Assembly: GCF_963082655.1 (NCBI RefSeq) | Contig: NC_081552.1 | Coordinates: 682,001 to 746,000 of the forward strand | Reading direction: 5' to 3' | DNA: 64,000 nt | Source of the DNA: Stomoxys calcitrans | Lineage: Eukaryota; Arthropoda; Insecta; Diptera; Muscidae | In this document: one piece after another, positions 45,660 through 57,774 of the stretch | How the letters are laid out: each line of letters opens with the position of its first letter | Numbering within the stretch: position 1 is the first letter of the stretch | Program-made: the position numbers and the translations under genes | Notes under the pieces: model-generated | Seen by the model: only the letters and a program-made list of their open reading frames with translations | The model's database searches: none | Told to the model about the DNA's origin: nothing

Positions 45660-45970
45660 GGGAAAAAAGACGAACACGACCTCCCCCGGCAAACCAGAGT
45701 GGTTCTGGCTAAATTACGTTCCGACAGATGCAGTCGCCTTAATTTCCGCAGAGCTAGGATTGATGACGACGTGCAAGATGTATGTCCCGATTGTAAGCAG
45801 GGAGCGCACGATACACGTCACCTGTTTAACTGCCCGGCCAGACCCACTCGACTCAGACCCAGATCCCTGTGGACGCACCCCATCTTAGTTGCGGAGGTGG
45901 GTCTTGACACTCAACAGAATTAAGCAGACGAAAGATAGTACACAATAAACTGCTACAACAACAACAACGG
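45660..45970 (+). mobile_element. LINE-B 3' end with CAA tail
   Basis: It encodes LPRQTRVVLAKLRSDRCSRL and the Cys/His segment [20 protein letters not shown]. It ends CAATAAACTGCTACAACAAC plus further AAC units. Truncated at its 5' end. Confidence 0.88.
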
Positions 45971-46129
45971 GAAAAAAGATGTTCGTTTAACCATAATTCT
46001 GCACCAACTCCCGCAATTTCAGGCAGTGCCACAATAAGTGCTCAACCGTCTATAACGTGTAAGTCCACCATGTGTCCAGGATTCACTAATTGCATGGCGA
46101 AACAATTAAAGGGGTTTTATTTGTACAAC

Positions 46130-46350
46130 AACCACATATCATATGCTGCAATCCGCCATGTTGTCATCAAGCTGATCGACGTTTTGCCAACACACACAAA
46201 TAAATTTGTGTGCGTGTGTGTATATGTGTGCGTACATGAGCGTAGAAAAGAGCAAAGAGAATGCAAACAAAAATCTGTCATTTTAATACCGTCAAACCTG
46301 GCCGGCTGTTAACAGCTGTGCGCGTGAGACCACCTTTTTAAATCCGCATT
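46130..46350 (+). repeat. family M repeat (copy 2)
   Basis: Matches 6160-6375 from GCAATCCGCCATGTTGTCAT to GTGAGACCACCTTTTTAAAT. Confidence 0.85.
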
Positions 46351-47600
46351 GCACTAATAGGAGGATCGGTCACTTGCGAAAGTATAAAGTGGATAGGCCC
46401 CATGAACATCATAAAGGAAGTAAAATCTGTCTATTGAAAATGTCACCAAATAGGAGAAAACGTAGACAAAGAATGAATGTAAAAGGGGAACAAGTTTACA
46501 TTCTCCATGCCAAGTTCTGTCAAAAATTAAAAAAATTTTATGTCCGCTGATCGCTTGGCTTAACCTTATTCAGTGAATCCTGCCATGTGTCAACCGCGAC
46601 GTAAAAGTCCTGACATTGCAATGGCTTGTCAGGACCCCTTTCAGCTTCAGAGCAGTAGTTCCACCCCATCACGAGAGGTCCCCTGAACACACCAAGTTAC
46701 CACATATTGGTGAATAGCACCCACATTATCTTTCGGTGGTTTATGTCAAGCCCTTTAACCAATCTTGGCAGCATACTATATGCACTCTGACAGCAACACA
46801 ACAAGATGAAAACGTCAGTTTCGCAGCCAACAAACTTTAATACCTTCCTTTTCAAATGACCTGAAAATACCGCAAATATCCAAGAGCCAAAAACCGTCCT
46901 TGTGGTGATTAAGCTCTTCCCACAATATTCCTATTTAAGCCCTTTGCAAGTGGAAAACTATCCTGTCCATTAACATCGTATGAACTCAATTCAGGAGGAA
47001 TCCCCACGTCCACCAGAGAGTTATGCATTTGACGTATGTGATGTGTGGTCCCTGGTTATAATCGAGACACACGTTTATGAAGTTGGAATCAATCCCAGCC
47101 CAATTAGAATTGAGCCAAAACTATCCTGATCTGCCGTGGAAGTTTAAAGCATTCACTTGGTAATTATTTTAACGCTACAATAACCTAGAAAATACAATTT
47201 AAACCTGACGTCTTGGTGGTTTTGTGAGTAATGTCCCTGGAGCTAATAAGAATTTTGAACATTTTTAAATTTGTGATATATATTAAAAAATTAATAAACT
47301 TCTTACTTCATGCTCTGATTGGCGAATCGAATTTTCTTCGCCCTGTTTACAAACGGTGACATATCAAGCTCCCAAAAAGATGCTTTGTTGTAGCAATTCG
47401 CCGATACGGCCAAGGCGAATTTACTAATCAAGGCGAATACTCTAATCAAGTTCAGTGTCCATCCATTTCTCATCACGCACTTATTTTTTCATCTTTTAAT
47501 ATCATTTTGGCGGCTTTTGAGGTACCGGGATTATGGAAATATTGATTGGGACGGTTTGATGCAGTGCTTATATGCCTTTGATTAGGCATCCTTCTTTTTT
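46351..47600. other. old repeat mosaic, no intact gene
   Basis: The stretch 46990-47140 resembles diverged LINE-B 3' sequence in antisense (GTCCCTGGTTATAATCGAGA, AATTGAGCCAAAACTA). The rest is unrecognised. Confidence 0.35.
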
Positions 47601-48519
47601 CATAATGATCTTATCCTTGGAAAAGGATTCATAATGATGGTGGTGATTGGATGAAGCGCAAGAAAACTTTGTCAGCTCAGAATCTTAGAGATTTATCCTA
47701 TAGTGCATATCAAGAGCATCGTACTCCTGAGAATTGGACGACTTTTTGTAAATATCGGAACAAGGCCAAGTCCGTTATGCGAAAGAAAAGAAATAGATAT
47801 TATTCTGAACTATTTGGTAGTCTAGATTCCAAGGGCTTTTAGAGTGTTCTAAAGGATTCTGGTTGCTTTGGCGATGATGGTGATGTTGATACGGTTAACA
47901 ATTTTTTTGGTTCCGGTGTTCGAGCTAAACGACCTATTAATAATGCTTTTGAATAATTTCTCGATATGGGAGAGCAGTTTCCTTTCGTTGTGTAAATATA
48001 GATGATGTTGCGGTAGCTTTAGGAAAAATTAAGACGAAGACCATTGGTGTTGATGGTATTCCTATCAAGTTTCTTAACTTTTATTTCCCTATACTTCTGA
48101 TTTGATTTTGCATTTATTTAATTCTATGTATGGAAATTTTCGCATGTAGTACCAATTCCTAAGTCTTCTATTATTCGTGGTCCTAATGATCCAAGACCTA
48201 TTTCAATTCTTTCAGTAATTTCTAAAGTTTTCGAACATATTCTTAAAGACCAGATACTGTTGGGTGTTGGGCATAAAATTGTTGATTTCCAATATGCGTT
48301 TCGATCAGGTCACAGCACGACATCTATGCTGCTTCATCTTACTGAGTCAATACGGAATAGCTTGAATAATGGGAATAATTGTGTCCTTTTGTCTCTTGAC
48401 TTGACTAAGGTATTTAATTATATTTGCTTTGGTACTATGGTTGAGAAATTAAGGGATAACTTTAAGTTTTCTAGATCTGCTTGCAGGCTAGATAACAATT
48501 GCGGTAGAGCACTATTTGA
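47600..48519 (+). mobile_element. LINE-C relic, left part (RT)
   Basis: The plus strand encodes YRNKAKSVMRKKRNRYYSEL, then after stops QYAFRSGHSTTSMLLHL and CVLLSLDLTKVFNYI, the RT motif-A region. It breaks off at about 48519, where family D starts, and resumes at 49857. Confidence 0.78.
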
Positions 48520-49856
48520 AAAAGCCAGAAAATAATAATTATTTGCGTAATGAATATTTTTTAAAAATATTTTCCATTTCTGCTATCAGATTTATTGCAA
48601 ATGCGAATGTTGCAATATGGATATATTTTAGGTCTTGCTTTGGAAAAGAGAAAAACACGGCGAGTTAGACAAATAATGTTATTTTAATGACATCTGTATT
48701 ACAATATTTCCCAATTTTAGGAAGTTTTGTACATGGAACCGTCATCACGAACCATTACTTCACGAAAAATGAATGCAAATGCAAAATTTGCTTCCATTTT
48801 TTCTATTGTTTAAGTTTGGTCGAATATTCAGTTTTCGCGGTGAAACTCCATATAAAAAAATTTGGGGAAAATTTTGATGAAAACTTACTATAACTTGTTT
48901 TTTTGTTTTGTTAAATTCACGGCGCCCAAAAAAAGCACAACCACTGTCGCTGCGCAACAAGTCGTTTTCTTACGTAAAATAAACACTAACACTAACTAAG
49001 TGTTTGTTAGTGTTAGTGATCTTCCTCACATGTATTTGCTCGGGATGGAAAAAAATATTATTTGTGGAAGAAACTGTTTGTATTAAAATATAAATAAATA
49101 TACTTCTAAAATAAATGTTTCTTTCATAACAAGCGATTGTAATAAATCTAAAGTAATATCGATTGTGAAAGAAAGCGCTGTTCTTTTGGTTTTGCTTTTA
49201 AAACAACATTATGTTTATACAAGTGGTAGCAAACACTTTTGAAAAGTTGTGCTTTTTTAACTAATGCATACGAAAATACTACAAAATCTAATTATTTTTA
49301 TTTGATAAACTGGTTGGTGCCATATTAATTTGTATGTGTAAATGGCAACATGTTGGCCAAAGAAACCCAAAAAAATCAAATGTGGTAATCTTATCAAACC
49401 ACTGAAAGAACGATTTAGGGAAATTTTTCCCAAAAAAAAAACGTAGTACCAGCCTTTACATGAAAATGATGAACATAACTCATGCCAGTTAAACAAAATA
49501 TTGACGCCGTTATAGAAAAATCATTAAACAGCGGCGCCATCATTTCAATAAACTACAAACACAAAACTGTACTTATTTCCATTATTGTTAATTAACAGCC
49601 TTTTAGAATTCCGTTGCCAATGATAATAAACAATAATTTTACTCATTTTATGTCAAATAAGTCGTTTAAATTTAATGACGTCGACAATGTAGGCGGCTAA
49701 GTTATGCCGCACGTAAGTTGGCTACCAAAACGCAAATGAATCTACTGACTAGGGCTACTCAAAAGTTATTCACCACACTTAACGTCATATTTTTACTATG
49801 CCTACAACTTTGCTACCATTCGACACACAGCCTTTGTGGGGAATTCTAGAGTAAAT
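48520..49856. mobile_element. family D element inserted in LINE-C
   Basis: About 1.34 kb with blocks shared with 9230-12310: GAAAAAGCCAGAAAATAATA at the left, CGTAGTACCAGCCTT at 49442-49456, CAATAAACTACAAACACAAA near 49547 and GGGCTACTCAAAAGTTATTC near 49750. An internal palindrome CACTAACACTAAC / GTTAGTGTTAGTG lies at about 48986-49019. No transposase is seen, so it is presumably mobilised in trans. Confidence 0.75.
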
Positions 49857-50310
49857 TTTGTTGAAAGGATTAAATGTTTGTTAATAGTGATCGATAAATA
49901 CCTTAATTTCGGTTGTCATATTGACTCTCTTCATTCTCGTGTTTATGGTATTTTGCGTCAGTTGTATTCGGTATTTATTTCCCTTCGTGGATGAAAATCA
50001 CACTTGCTCGCCCTTTAAACTTCTTCGCTTAAAACTTATTAACTTCTATTCTACAATAAAACTTAGTGTATTGTAGTTGCTTGAATCTTTTTGTATGGCT
50101 AACATGGGACTTGTTCAAAAATCCAACAGTTTAAATTTTTGCATAATTATGTTATGGCTGGGGAGCCAATTAAAATGTATTAGGCTAAGAATCATACATC
50201 TTTTTGTAGCTGTGAAGTATTTAACCTTTTAATGTTTATTTAGTAGTATATATCGTTGTAATACGTCTTTTTTGGCCGGGGAGGCTTATATATAACTATT
50301 AAGAAATAAA
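49857..50310 (+). mobile_element. LINE-C relic, right part and 3' tail
   Basis: The plus strand encodes DSLHSRVYGILRQLYSVF, typical just after RT in this type of LINE. It ends in AAATAAATAAATAAA at about 50303. It continues the element broken at 48519. Confidence 0.7.
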
Positions 50311-50359
50311 TAAATAAAAACCAATCACTGAAACCAATAAAACAAACAAAAAAGTTACC

Positions 50360-50523
50360 GGCAGTTGCTAACAGTCGGCCAGATTTGACAATATTAAGAT
50401 GTCAGATTTTTGTTGGCATTCTCTTTGTTGTTATCTTCTTTCGCGCATATTCTCTGCTCATGTACGCGCACGTAGACACACACGCTCACAATATTCTTTG
50501 TTCGTGTGGGCAAAACGTCGATC
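50360..50523 (-). repeat. family M repeat (copy 3, inverted)
   Basis: The plus strand reads GTTGCTAACAGTCGGCCAGA to CAAAACGTCGATCAG, the reverse of family M. It abuts the 5' end of a LINE-B copy. Confidence 0.75.
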
Positions 50524-51405
50524 AGATTGCAGCCGGTTGTACGCACCGGATTGACCCGATGGAACCCTCATCGGCAAGGGCTGCCGCTTCAGTGTACGCG
50601 TTCGTCTTTTTTTGTCATGGGAGAGGCACGGAGCGCCTTCTCCGCACGCTTCTGGTCCGTGCCGGGATTGAAAAGAATCCCGGACCCTGGTTCTGTTCGG
50701 TTTACCAGAACCGCCTCCATTATCGGTCGGTGTCGGTGATGTTTAACCGGTGCACGGAGTGGGTACATTTCCGATCTTGCTCTGGCCTCGCTTCACTACG
50801 GGAGTATAGTCATACTGGATATGTCGCAAGGTGATGTGCGAAAATAGCCAGCAGTGGGACACAAGCGTCGTCGTCGGACTATGTGACCCCCCACGACTTC
50901 TCCCGTATCATGCCAGTGTGGTCTCGTCAACTTTGTGACACGCAGTGGAATAATATTCAGATCTTCCAGAATGCCGCCCACCGAACTTCGACGGGCTGTC
51001 TCCTCAGTTCTCATGTGGACCATCTCCATCAGGAGACAAAGATCCTACCAGTGCAAAGACATAACTAAATACATGCTGTCTAAGCAATTCCTTTTGGGCT
51101 GTTATCGCAGAGACCATCCAAATCATCATCTTGTGATCTAGAGCGTGAGGTTCAGCGCTACAAGAGAGAACCTCTACATCAAGCGGCATATCAAGCAGGT
51201 CTAGACAACATTCATGCAGACACGGTAGCAGATGCGGTAAATGGCTACCGGGTTAATGTAGTCCTTGGAAAACGACCGCTTCCCATTGCACATGAAGAAA
51301 TTGACCTCCCCCGGCAAACCGGAGTAGTTCTGGCTCAATTACGTTCCGCAAATGCAGAATCAAGCAAACGATAGATAGAACACAATAAACTGTTACAACA
51401 ACAAC
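50524..51405 (+). mobile_element. LINE-B copy with 5' end and 3' tail, internally deleted
   Basis: It starts GATTGCAGCCGGTTGTACGC, the sequence shared with the 96-bp element. It then encodes LLVRAGIEKNPGPWF and a Cys-rich finger (FCSVYQNRLHYRSVSV). Later parts match the antisense copy at 56404-57120 (GACACGCAGTGGAATAATA). Near 51355 it jumps from GTTCCGCAAATGCAG straight to the 3' UTR (AACACAATAAACTGTTACAA) and the CAA tail. Endonuclease and RT are largely missing. Confidence 0.82.
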
Positions 51406-51589
51406 TGTTGTCTTTGTTGTTGTTTGACTTTTGTTTGTGTTCACAAACGTAGTACCTCTTGTGTTCGCACTATCTTCGTCACCATTTTTTATAGTGCGTC
51501 TTGACAGTTGTTCGTATGAAATTTCGAAAATGGGCTTAAGCTTGCGACCCGTAAGACAGGTAAATAAAACGAATCAAACCCAAAAACTA

Positions 51590-52060
51590 CATGGGAAAAT
51601 CGCCGTCAAGCTGATCAACGTTTTGCCAACACACACAAAGAAATTTGTGTGAGTGCGTTTATACATGTGCAGAAAGTGTGCGTACATGAGCAGATAATAT
51701 GCTGCTAGGCAAATTTATAACAAGTAAAGTCACTAGCCCAGCTGATGGAATTTTCCAATTCCAAAGTTGTTTCCAAATCCCACTAGAACGTCAATTGCTG
51801 TGGATTTTAAAATTTCTTCACCAGTGGGAATTTGTTTGTTAGTGTGAAATTTCGAAGTCTGTTGCGCCACCATCCACAGTGTTGTATAGTTGATTTCGTT
51901 GTTAAATTTGCCTAGATATACGAGAAAGAAAATAACAACAAAGATAATGCAAACAAAAATCTGTAATCTTAAAACCGTCAAACGGGGCCGTCTGTTCGCG
52001 TGAGACCACCTTTTTAAATCCAAATTGGCTTTTGACGTTCTAGTGGAATTTAGATACAAC
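51590..52060 (+). repeat. two family M segments (copies 4 and 5) with flanking inverted motif
   Basis: The segments lie at 51590-51720 and 51905-52025. TCCCACTAGAACGTCAATTG (about 51778) is partly inverted at TGACGTTCTAGTGGAATTT (about 52031). This may mark the ends of another element. Confidence 0.65.
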
Positions 52061-53234
52061 TCTAAAATTGGATAAGCTGACATACTGATTTTAGTTTGTA
52101 TAAATTTGCCTAGCCTATAACTATACTAAATTTCTTTACGTTTATACGAATAATTGGCCAATTGGAGTTGTAGCTTTTCCATCCCAGCTGATTGATTACC
52201 TTTACTTCGTATTGCTTATTTTAATATTTACAAAGTTTCATTGATTATAAAGAATTTGATCTTACGAAGAATTTAATGTTGTTTAGATCTTTTGCCTTAC
52301 TCCAGTTTCGCCAGGCTCTAGGAATAATAAGAAGTGTGTAAGTGAAAATCTGAAGATGACATCATAACTTTGATGCGATGAGAGTTAAGTTATTTGGTCA
52401 TATTATTCACAGAGAGACGCATCATCATCGCCAGCTAGTTTCGTCAATTTGCACAGTGAACAGGAATAAATATTCGACAAAGGAAATACCAACTATGAGT
52501 CTAAATCAAACTGATACCCACGTGAAGTTAAGGTAATAAAGTTGCAATTTTTATTTGTGTCGGTGCTTCACACAATTTTTGTTGAGCCTTTCAGTTTTTT
52601 TTTATTGACATAGGAGCTTTACGGCAATTGCAAATTTAAAATTCGCTTTATTATAAAATTTGTTGGTCAGTTTAAGGTTGTTCGTAATTCCATATGATTT
52701 ATGGTTATTCGTTTAAAGAAATATATACGAAAGTATAATTCTAGGTTAGGCTTGTCTATCATAGTCTCAAAGGCTCTAAAAGGGCATTTTAACCCCTTTT
52801 GTTACATATATTCTATAACCTGTTGCCGTTTATTTTAAAAAACATACGTGGAAAATTGTCAGCATTTGACCGGCATTTTGTATCACATATAAATAACGTA
52901 GATCGTTTTATCCTTAAAATATTTATATAATGTCCCGAAAATAGAGTTGCACTCCCCGTAATAATTGTACAAACATTTACTGAATTAGTGATTCGTCCAT
53001 CTACCACAAATGGTAAGAGCGCAAAAAAACTACCAGGAGCAGTTTACTTTTAAATTAAATCAAATAAAATGTAGTAGTAGTAGTAATTTATTCGTTCTTA
53101 TGAATATGTAGCTAATGCTAAATTGTTCTATTAAGCTTGTATTTACTGTAAGTTTAATAAATACATAAATAAATAAAATATTATTGTATTTAATAGTATT
53201 TCCAAAAATTAAATTCAAGTTTTAAACTGATTAT
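52061..53234. other. spacer, no gene seen
   Basis: GTAGTAGTAGTAGTAATTTATTC at 53069-53090 resembles the 3' tail of the intact LINE at 34708-34730 and may be a dead 3' end of that family. Nothing else was recognised. Confidence 0.4.
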
Positions 53235-53640
53235 AAGAATACCCGACATGGAATAGCTGTGAGCACCACACCAGCTGGCACATTGAAGTCCGATCTGTGT
53301 GGTGTTCATTGCTGTCAAGAGAAGCTTAGCTGCGAGCTACCGGGCGCGTCCACAGGTTACGGATAGTGGAATGGTCCATCCGGAGTAGCAGTAACTGCAG
53401 TCGCGGACAATCAGCGGTATCGAGCGGAGAGTCTCAGTGAGAGGTCGGGTGGCACCGGCTCTTGCACAAATACATAGTGCCTACGATGCTCGATGTGACT
53501 AGGCGAGTTATTGCAACATTTTAATAACCAATGTCCACCCTGTTCCCGCGACGATCGGACTGTAAGGAGCTTGCTTACCTAAAGGATCTTGACGAGGATC
53601 GCCACCCCCACATGAAAATATGGTTACAACAACAACCATA
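53235..53640 (+). mobile_element. family X element (copy 3)
   Basis: It runs from CCCGACATGGAATAGCTGTG to ATGGTTACAACAACAACCAT and has all the family blocks. Confidence 0.8.
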
Positions 53641-54399
53641 TTGACTATGTGACATTAATCTAAAGTTGCCTTTCCCAACCAATTAACAATTGAGTTTATT
53701 ATTTTTACATTAATGTTGCAATTTCTTCGAAGTTATGAAATTGATATAACTTTTTACTTTATTTCAAAGAAATTCATGAATTAAACATTTTCTGTAATTT
53801 AATACACTTGGAACATTATTATAAAATTGTTCCCAGCTATATTTACTTCACCATTTAATAAGCTAATTAGCTCTATTTCTTCTAATTGACTCTCCTAAAC
53901 AAGGTTTGAATTTGCTTTAGCTGTGACTATGAAAAATAAACAAGCAACAGCTAAACCAAGTAAAAAAAATCAGAACTAACATGACTTCCCAAAGCTTTCA
54001 ACAGTATAAATTACTGTATTGCATTATAAAGATCTATGATATTAAAATTTAAGTTGTCTCCAATATAATTAATGTCGTCTTGTTAATGAATGTGCTTTTG
54101 AGGAAAAAATGCATGTGCATATATCCTAATTTATTACGTATCCCCTGAAGGTGTCAACAAAAATTGACGAAACGTTGGGACAAATGAAATAAAAAGGAAT
54201 TTTTATTTACGTTTTTGACTGAAAAAAGTTCAAACAAAGTTAATTTTCTGTGTTGTTACTACTTTCTAATATTTTGAACCTAAAATTGTCTAATTGAGTC
54301 TGTAAAGGACTGCCACTCTTACCTTACCTAATCCCTAGTTCACTCATAGTTGGGTATATGCAATTAAATGTTGAACAGTATTATTTACATAAGGTGCAC
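53641..54399. other. spacer, no gene seen
   Basis: AT-rich sequence with no recognised feature. Confidence 0.4.
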
Positions 54400-55090
54400 T
54401 GCGTACACAGAAAAAAATCACACAAAAATGTTCGGTTAAAAAATTTTACTAATAATAAAATCGGTTTCAGTTAAAAAATTTATTGATTTAATCATTTTCT
54501 AATTGAACATAATTTTTTTTCAATTACAGTCGTGATTGAATTTTTTTGCCAAAATTATTGAGTCAATTAATTTTTTGATTGAATGTGAAAAATTTGTCAA
54601 TCACAATCGTTATTCAAATATATTGCTTAAGTACATTCAGTTAAAGGCTACTTCGCCCCCTACAGCAAAGAACAAATGTCAAGAAAACTTTTTCAATTAA
54701 AATTTTAATTGAAACTAAAAGTGGTTTTAATTAAAAATTAATTGAATCAATAAGTTTTTTAATTGAATACGGATTTTTTTTTTTTTGAATTTTAATCGTG
54801 ATTGAAATTTAGAAAATTTTTATAGTATATATATTTTAATATATTTTGTATATTAAACATAAGAAGTACTTCATTGTAATTTGTTTAAATTGGCCACTGT
54901 GTGGCTTCAAGTTGCATTATCTGAATATAATAAAATGAAAAAATTAATTGATTCAATCATTTTTTTAACTGAAACTCAGCCTTTTTCAATTACGCTTGTG
55001 ATTGAAGTTTTTGTCGTTTTCAATTAAAAAATTTAATGCTTCAATAATTTTTTTTTAACTGAACTTTAAAAAAATGTATATATAAATTTG
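54400..55090. repeat. diverged AT-rich repeat array with self-complementary units
   Basis: Words of the type TCAATTAAAAAATTAATTGA, TCAATCATTTTTTTAACTGA and CAATTACGCTTGTGATTGAA recur about five times between 54465 and 55060, at irregular spacing and divergence. Each unit can fold on itself. No coding. Confidence 0.6.
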
Positions 55091-55489
55091 ATTGCAAATT
55101 TTATATATTAATTTAACAAGAACGATCGTTTAGACTCTAAATTTTTTTTCTTTATTTATTTATGATAGTAATACAAAAGCCTTCGTGGCCAAAAACGCAT
55201 TGCTAAGAACATATTCCCAAATAGAAAAACTTATACCTACATGTATATACAAACTTTATACATAATCAAATTCATATACGAAAATTCAATTGGCTTCCCC
55301 GCCTTAACTTACTTTACTCGCCTTAACTACGCACTCAATTACAAATTAAAAAGTAAAACAAGTCCTTAGCTGGTTGGCATTGCAAAAAAAAAAGAAATCC
55401 GAGACAATTATATCTAGATAAAGTCCGATCGTAATTTGGGACGGTATTGCGGGAGGCTTAGAACAATTCACTGATTAAAATGTCAGCGT

Positions 55490-55720
55490 CATCGGTTAAT
55501 AACTAAAGCTTTTATGGGTTTTTGACCCTTTGTCGGCAGATCGGTCTATATGGCAGCAAGAAGCAAGGCAAGAACTTAAACAGCGTGCAGCAAAAAGACG
55601 CCAAATTTCAGCCCAATATCTCAATTTTTGAAGGCTTTAGAGCGATTAAAACAGACGGACGGACAGAGACACGGACAACGTTAAATCGGCTCTGCCTTGG
55701 CATATCTATCTGATTTAATT
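55490..55720 (+). repeat. dispersed fly repeat with CGGTCTATATGGCAGC
   Basis: It contains GATCGGTCTATATGGCAGC, AATTTCAGCCCAATATC and GACGGACGGACAGAGACACG, AACGTTAAATCGGCTCTGCC. I know this word set from very abundant repeats in higher-fly genomes. Related sequence is at 62218-62620. Confidence 0.6.
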
Positions 55721-56319
55721 TGATTGATTTGTTTGTGTTAACCTACAACAAGATTTCAATTATCTTATAATTATAGTATGCGAAGTAACATTGGTAAACA
55801 ATGATGGTTCACAAAAGGTTACAAACAAAAAAAAAAAAAAAAAATAAGTACAAATTAGCATAAACTCTTTAAAAGAAAAAAAAATAATTAGAATACAGAA
55901 AAAATATCAAAACAAATTTTATGTTTTTATAATACAAGAATAGAAAAAATATAAAATTGGTGTATTTCCTTGAAAATAGTTTATGAGAGACTTTTTAAAG
56001 TGTTTTGCGTTGCCTGTGGATTGTATCGGTGGGGGCAGTGAGTTTCATAAGCGGATTGCATTTACAAAGAACTGCCATTCAGAAATCAATAGGCGATACC
56101 GAGGTTGGTTTTTTTTTTAATTTTATTTCTATTACAATTGAGTTTAAAGCTCATCTAGTATTTTTACAATATTTGTATGATCTGCTTAGTACTAATACTT
56201 ATCATTAGTAAGCACAATAGTTGAGAAGTAATTCGACAATTACACTCTAATTTTTAATGATTTGCTTAAAATTAGTTGACCAAATCCAACGGAACAGTCC
56301 TTTGCAGCCTTCTTGTGGA

Positions 56320-56405
56320 CAATACCGCCGATTATCGGCGACTGCCGTTGCAACTACTCCGTATGGAGCATTCTACAGCTTCTCGTGACAGCAATGAACC
56401 CCACA
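56320..56405 (-). mobile_element. family X fragment (copy 4)
   Basis: GCGACTGCCGTTGCAACTAC, CTCCGTATGGAGCATTCTAC and CACACAGATTGGATCTCCG in inverted family X order. Truncated. Confidence 0.65.
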
Positions 56406-57130
56406 CAGATTGGATCTCCGTGTTTTGTTGTTTCAGTTTGTTTTGTTCTTTCGTCTGTTTGATTCTGTTGAGTGTCTCGATCCAGGAACTCGGCGACTAA
56501 GATGGGGTGCGTCCCGAGGGATCTGGGTCTGAGTGGAGTAGGTCTGGCTGGGCAGTTAAACAGGTGACATGTGTCGTATGGTCCCAGGTCACAATCGGGA
56601 CATCCTGCACGTCGGCATCAGTCCTTGGTCTGTAGGAGTTGAGGCGGCTGTATCTGCCGTATCGTAATTGAGCCAGAACTACTCTGGTTTGGCGAGGGAG
56701 GTCAATTACTTCAGGCGCAATGGAAGGCGGTCGTGCTCCAAGGACTACATTAACGGCATGAATGTTGTCTGGACCCACTTAATATGCCGCTTTATCTAGA
56801 GGTTCTCTCTTGTAGCGCTGAACCTCATGCTCTAGATCATGTAGATCTACCTTAAGACTTCTGGACGATGATCTGGATGGTCTCTGCGATAACAGCCCAA
56901 AAGGTATGTCTTGTAGTTATGTCTTCGCACTGGTAGGATATTTAGGACATGAGAACGTCACAGTTCGAAGGGCGGCATTCTGATTATTATTCCACTGCGT
57001 GTCACAGAGTTGACGAGACCACACTGGCGCTACATAACTAACCACAGACCGGCCAATTTGAGAGCTCTTACACATCCTTCCCACATGCCACAACTATTTG
57101 CTATAAAGTCGTGAATGTTAGCATATCTCC
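56406..57130 (-). mobile_element. LINE-B 3' part, antisense
   Basis: Minus-strand C-terminal part: IDLPRQTRVVLAQLR, the Cys/His region and a diverged 3' UTR. The copy lies in the presumed first intron, or upstream, of the insulin-degrading enzyme gene. Confidence 0.8.
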
Positions 57131-57164
57131 CAAGTAACAATTTTTATTTACTATTTCTATATCC

Positions 57165-57440
57165 CGTCACGGGATAGCTGTGAGCGCCACACAGGCTGAA
57201 ACATCTCGAGTTCATACGGAGTAGCTGCAACGGCAGCCGAGTGGCACCGGCTCTTGCATAAATCCCGAGTGCCTATGATGCTCGACATGACAAGGCGAGT
57301 TATTGGCGTCTTTAAATAACCAATGGCCAAATGGTTCCCGCGGCGATCGGTCCTTCGGACCGGAACTCATACAAGAGCTTGACGAGGATCGCCACCTCAA
57401 CATGAAGATGTAGCTACAACAACAACAACAACAACAACTT
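57165..57440 (+). mobile_element. family X element (copy 5) with long CAA tail
   Basis: It starts CCCGTCACGGGATAGCTGTG and ends GATGTAGCTACAACAACAAC with further AAC units up to about 57437. Part of the middle is deleted relative to 41080-41540. Confidence 0.82.
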
Positions 57441-57665
57441 TTTCTATATTCTGATTTCGATATGACCATTTATTTTCTCCAGGTAATCGACCTCCGAACA
57501 CCATTGTCTTTGATTTCTCCAGATTAGCCATAAGATCCCATTGTATACAATACTCCTTAAGCATAAGTATCATATTTTGCAAAACCACTCTCTCTTCTGC
57601 CAGTACTACTATATCGTCTGCATATAATTACACTCTAACGTTGATGTCCTCCAACATTGACCCCC
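57441..57665 (-). mobile_element. LINE fragment (post-RT region)
   Basis: The minus strand encodes VVLQNMILMLKEYCIQWDLM and LEKSKTMVFGG. These match in place and pattern the stretch after the Y-A-D-D box in the intact LINE ([26 protein letters not shown]). It is a short dead piece. Confidence 0.7.
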
Positions 57666-57774
57666 TTCCAGCCACTTAAATTAAATGTTGTTAATATTAC
57701 AGAGGGATATGATTTAAGTAAACATAATCGGCAGTAAATTTATGTTGGAGGCTTTTGTTTTGCAATGTTTTCAG

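Noticed and set aside
55983..56103. First exon of Ide (ATG at 55983, donor at GAG|GTTGGT)
   Set aside because: The phases do not fit. Joining to 57775 gives an immediate stop in two frames, and the third frame has an internal stop. The donor is weak as well.
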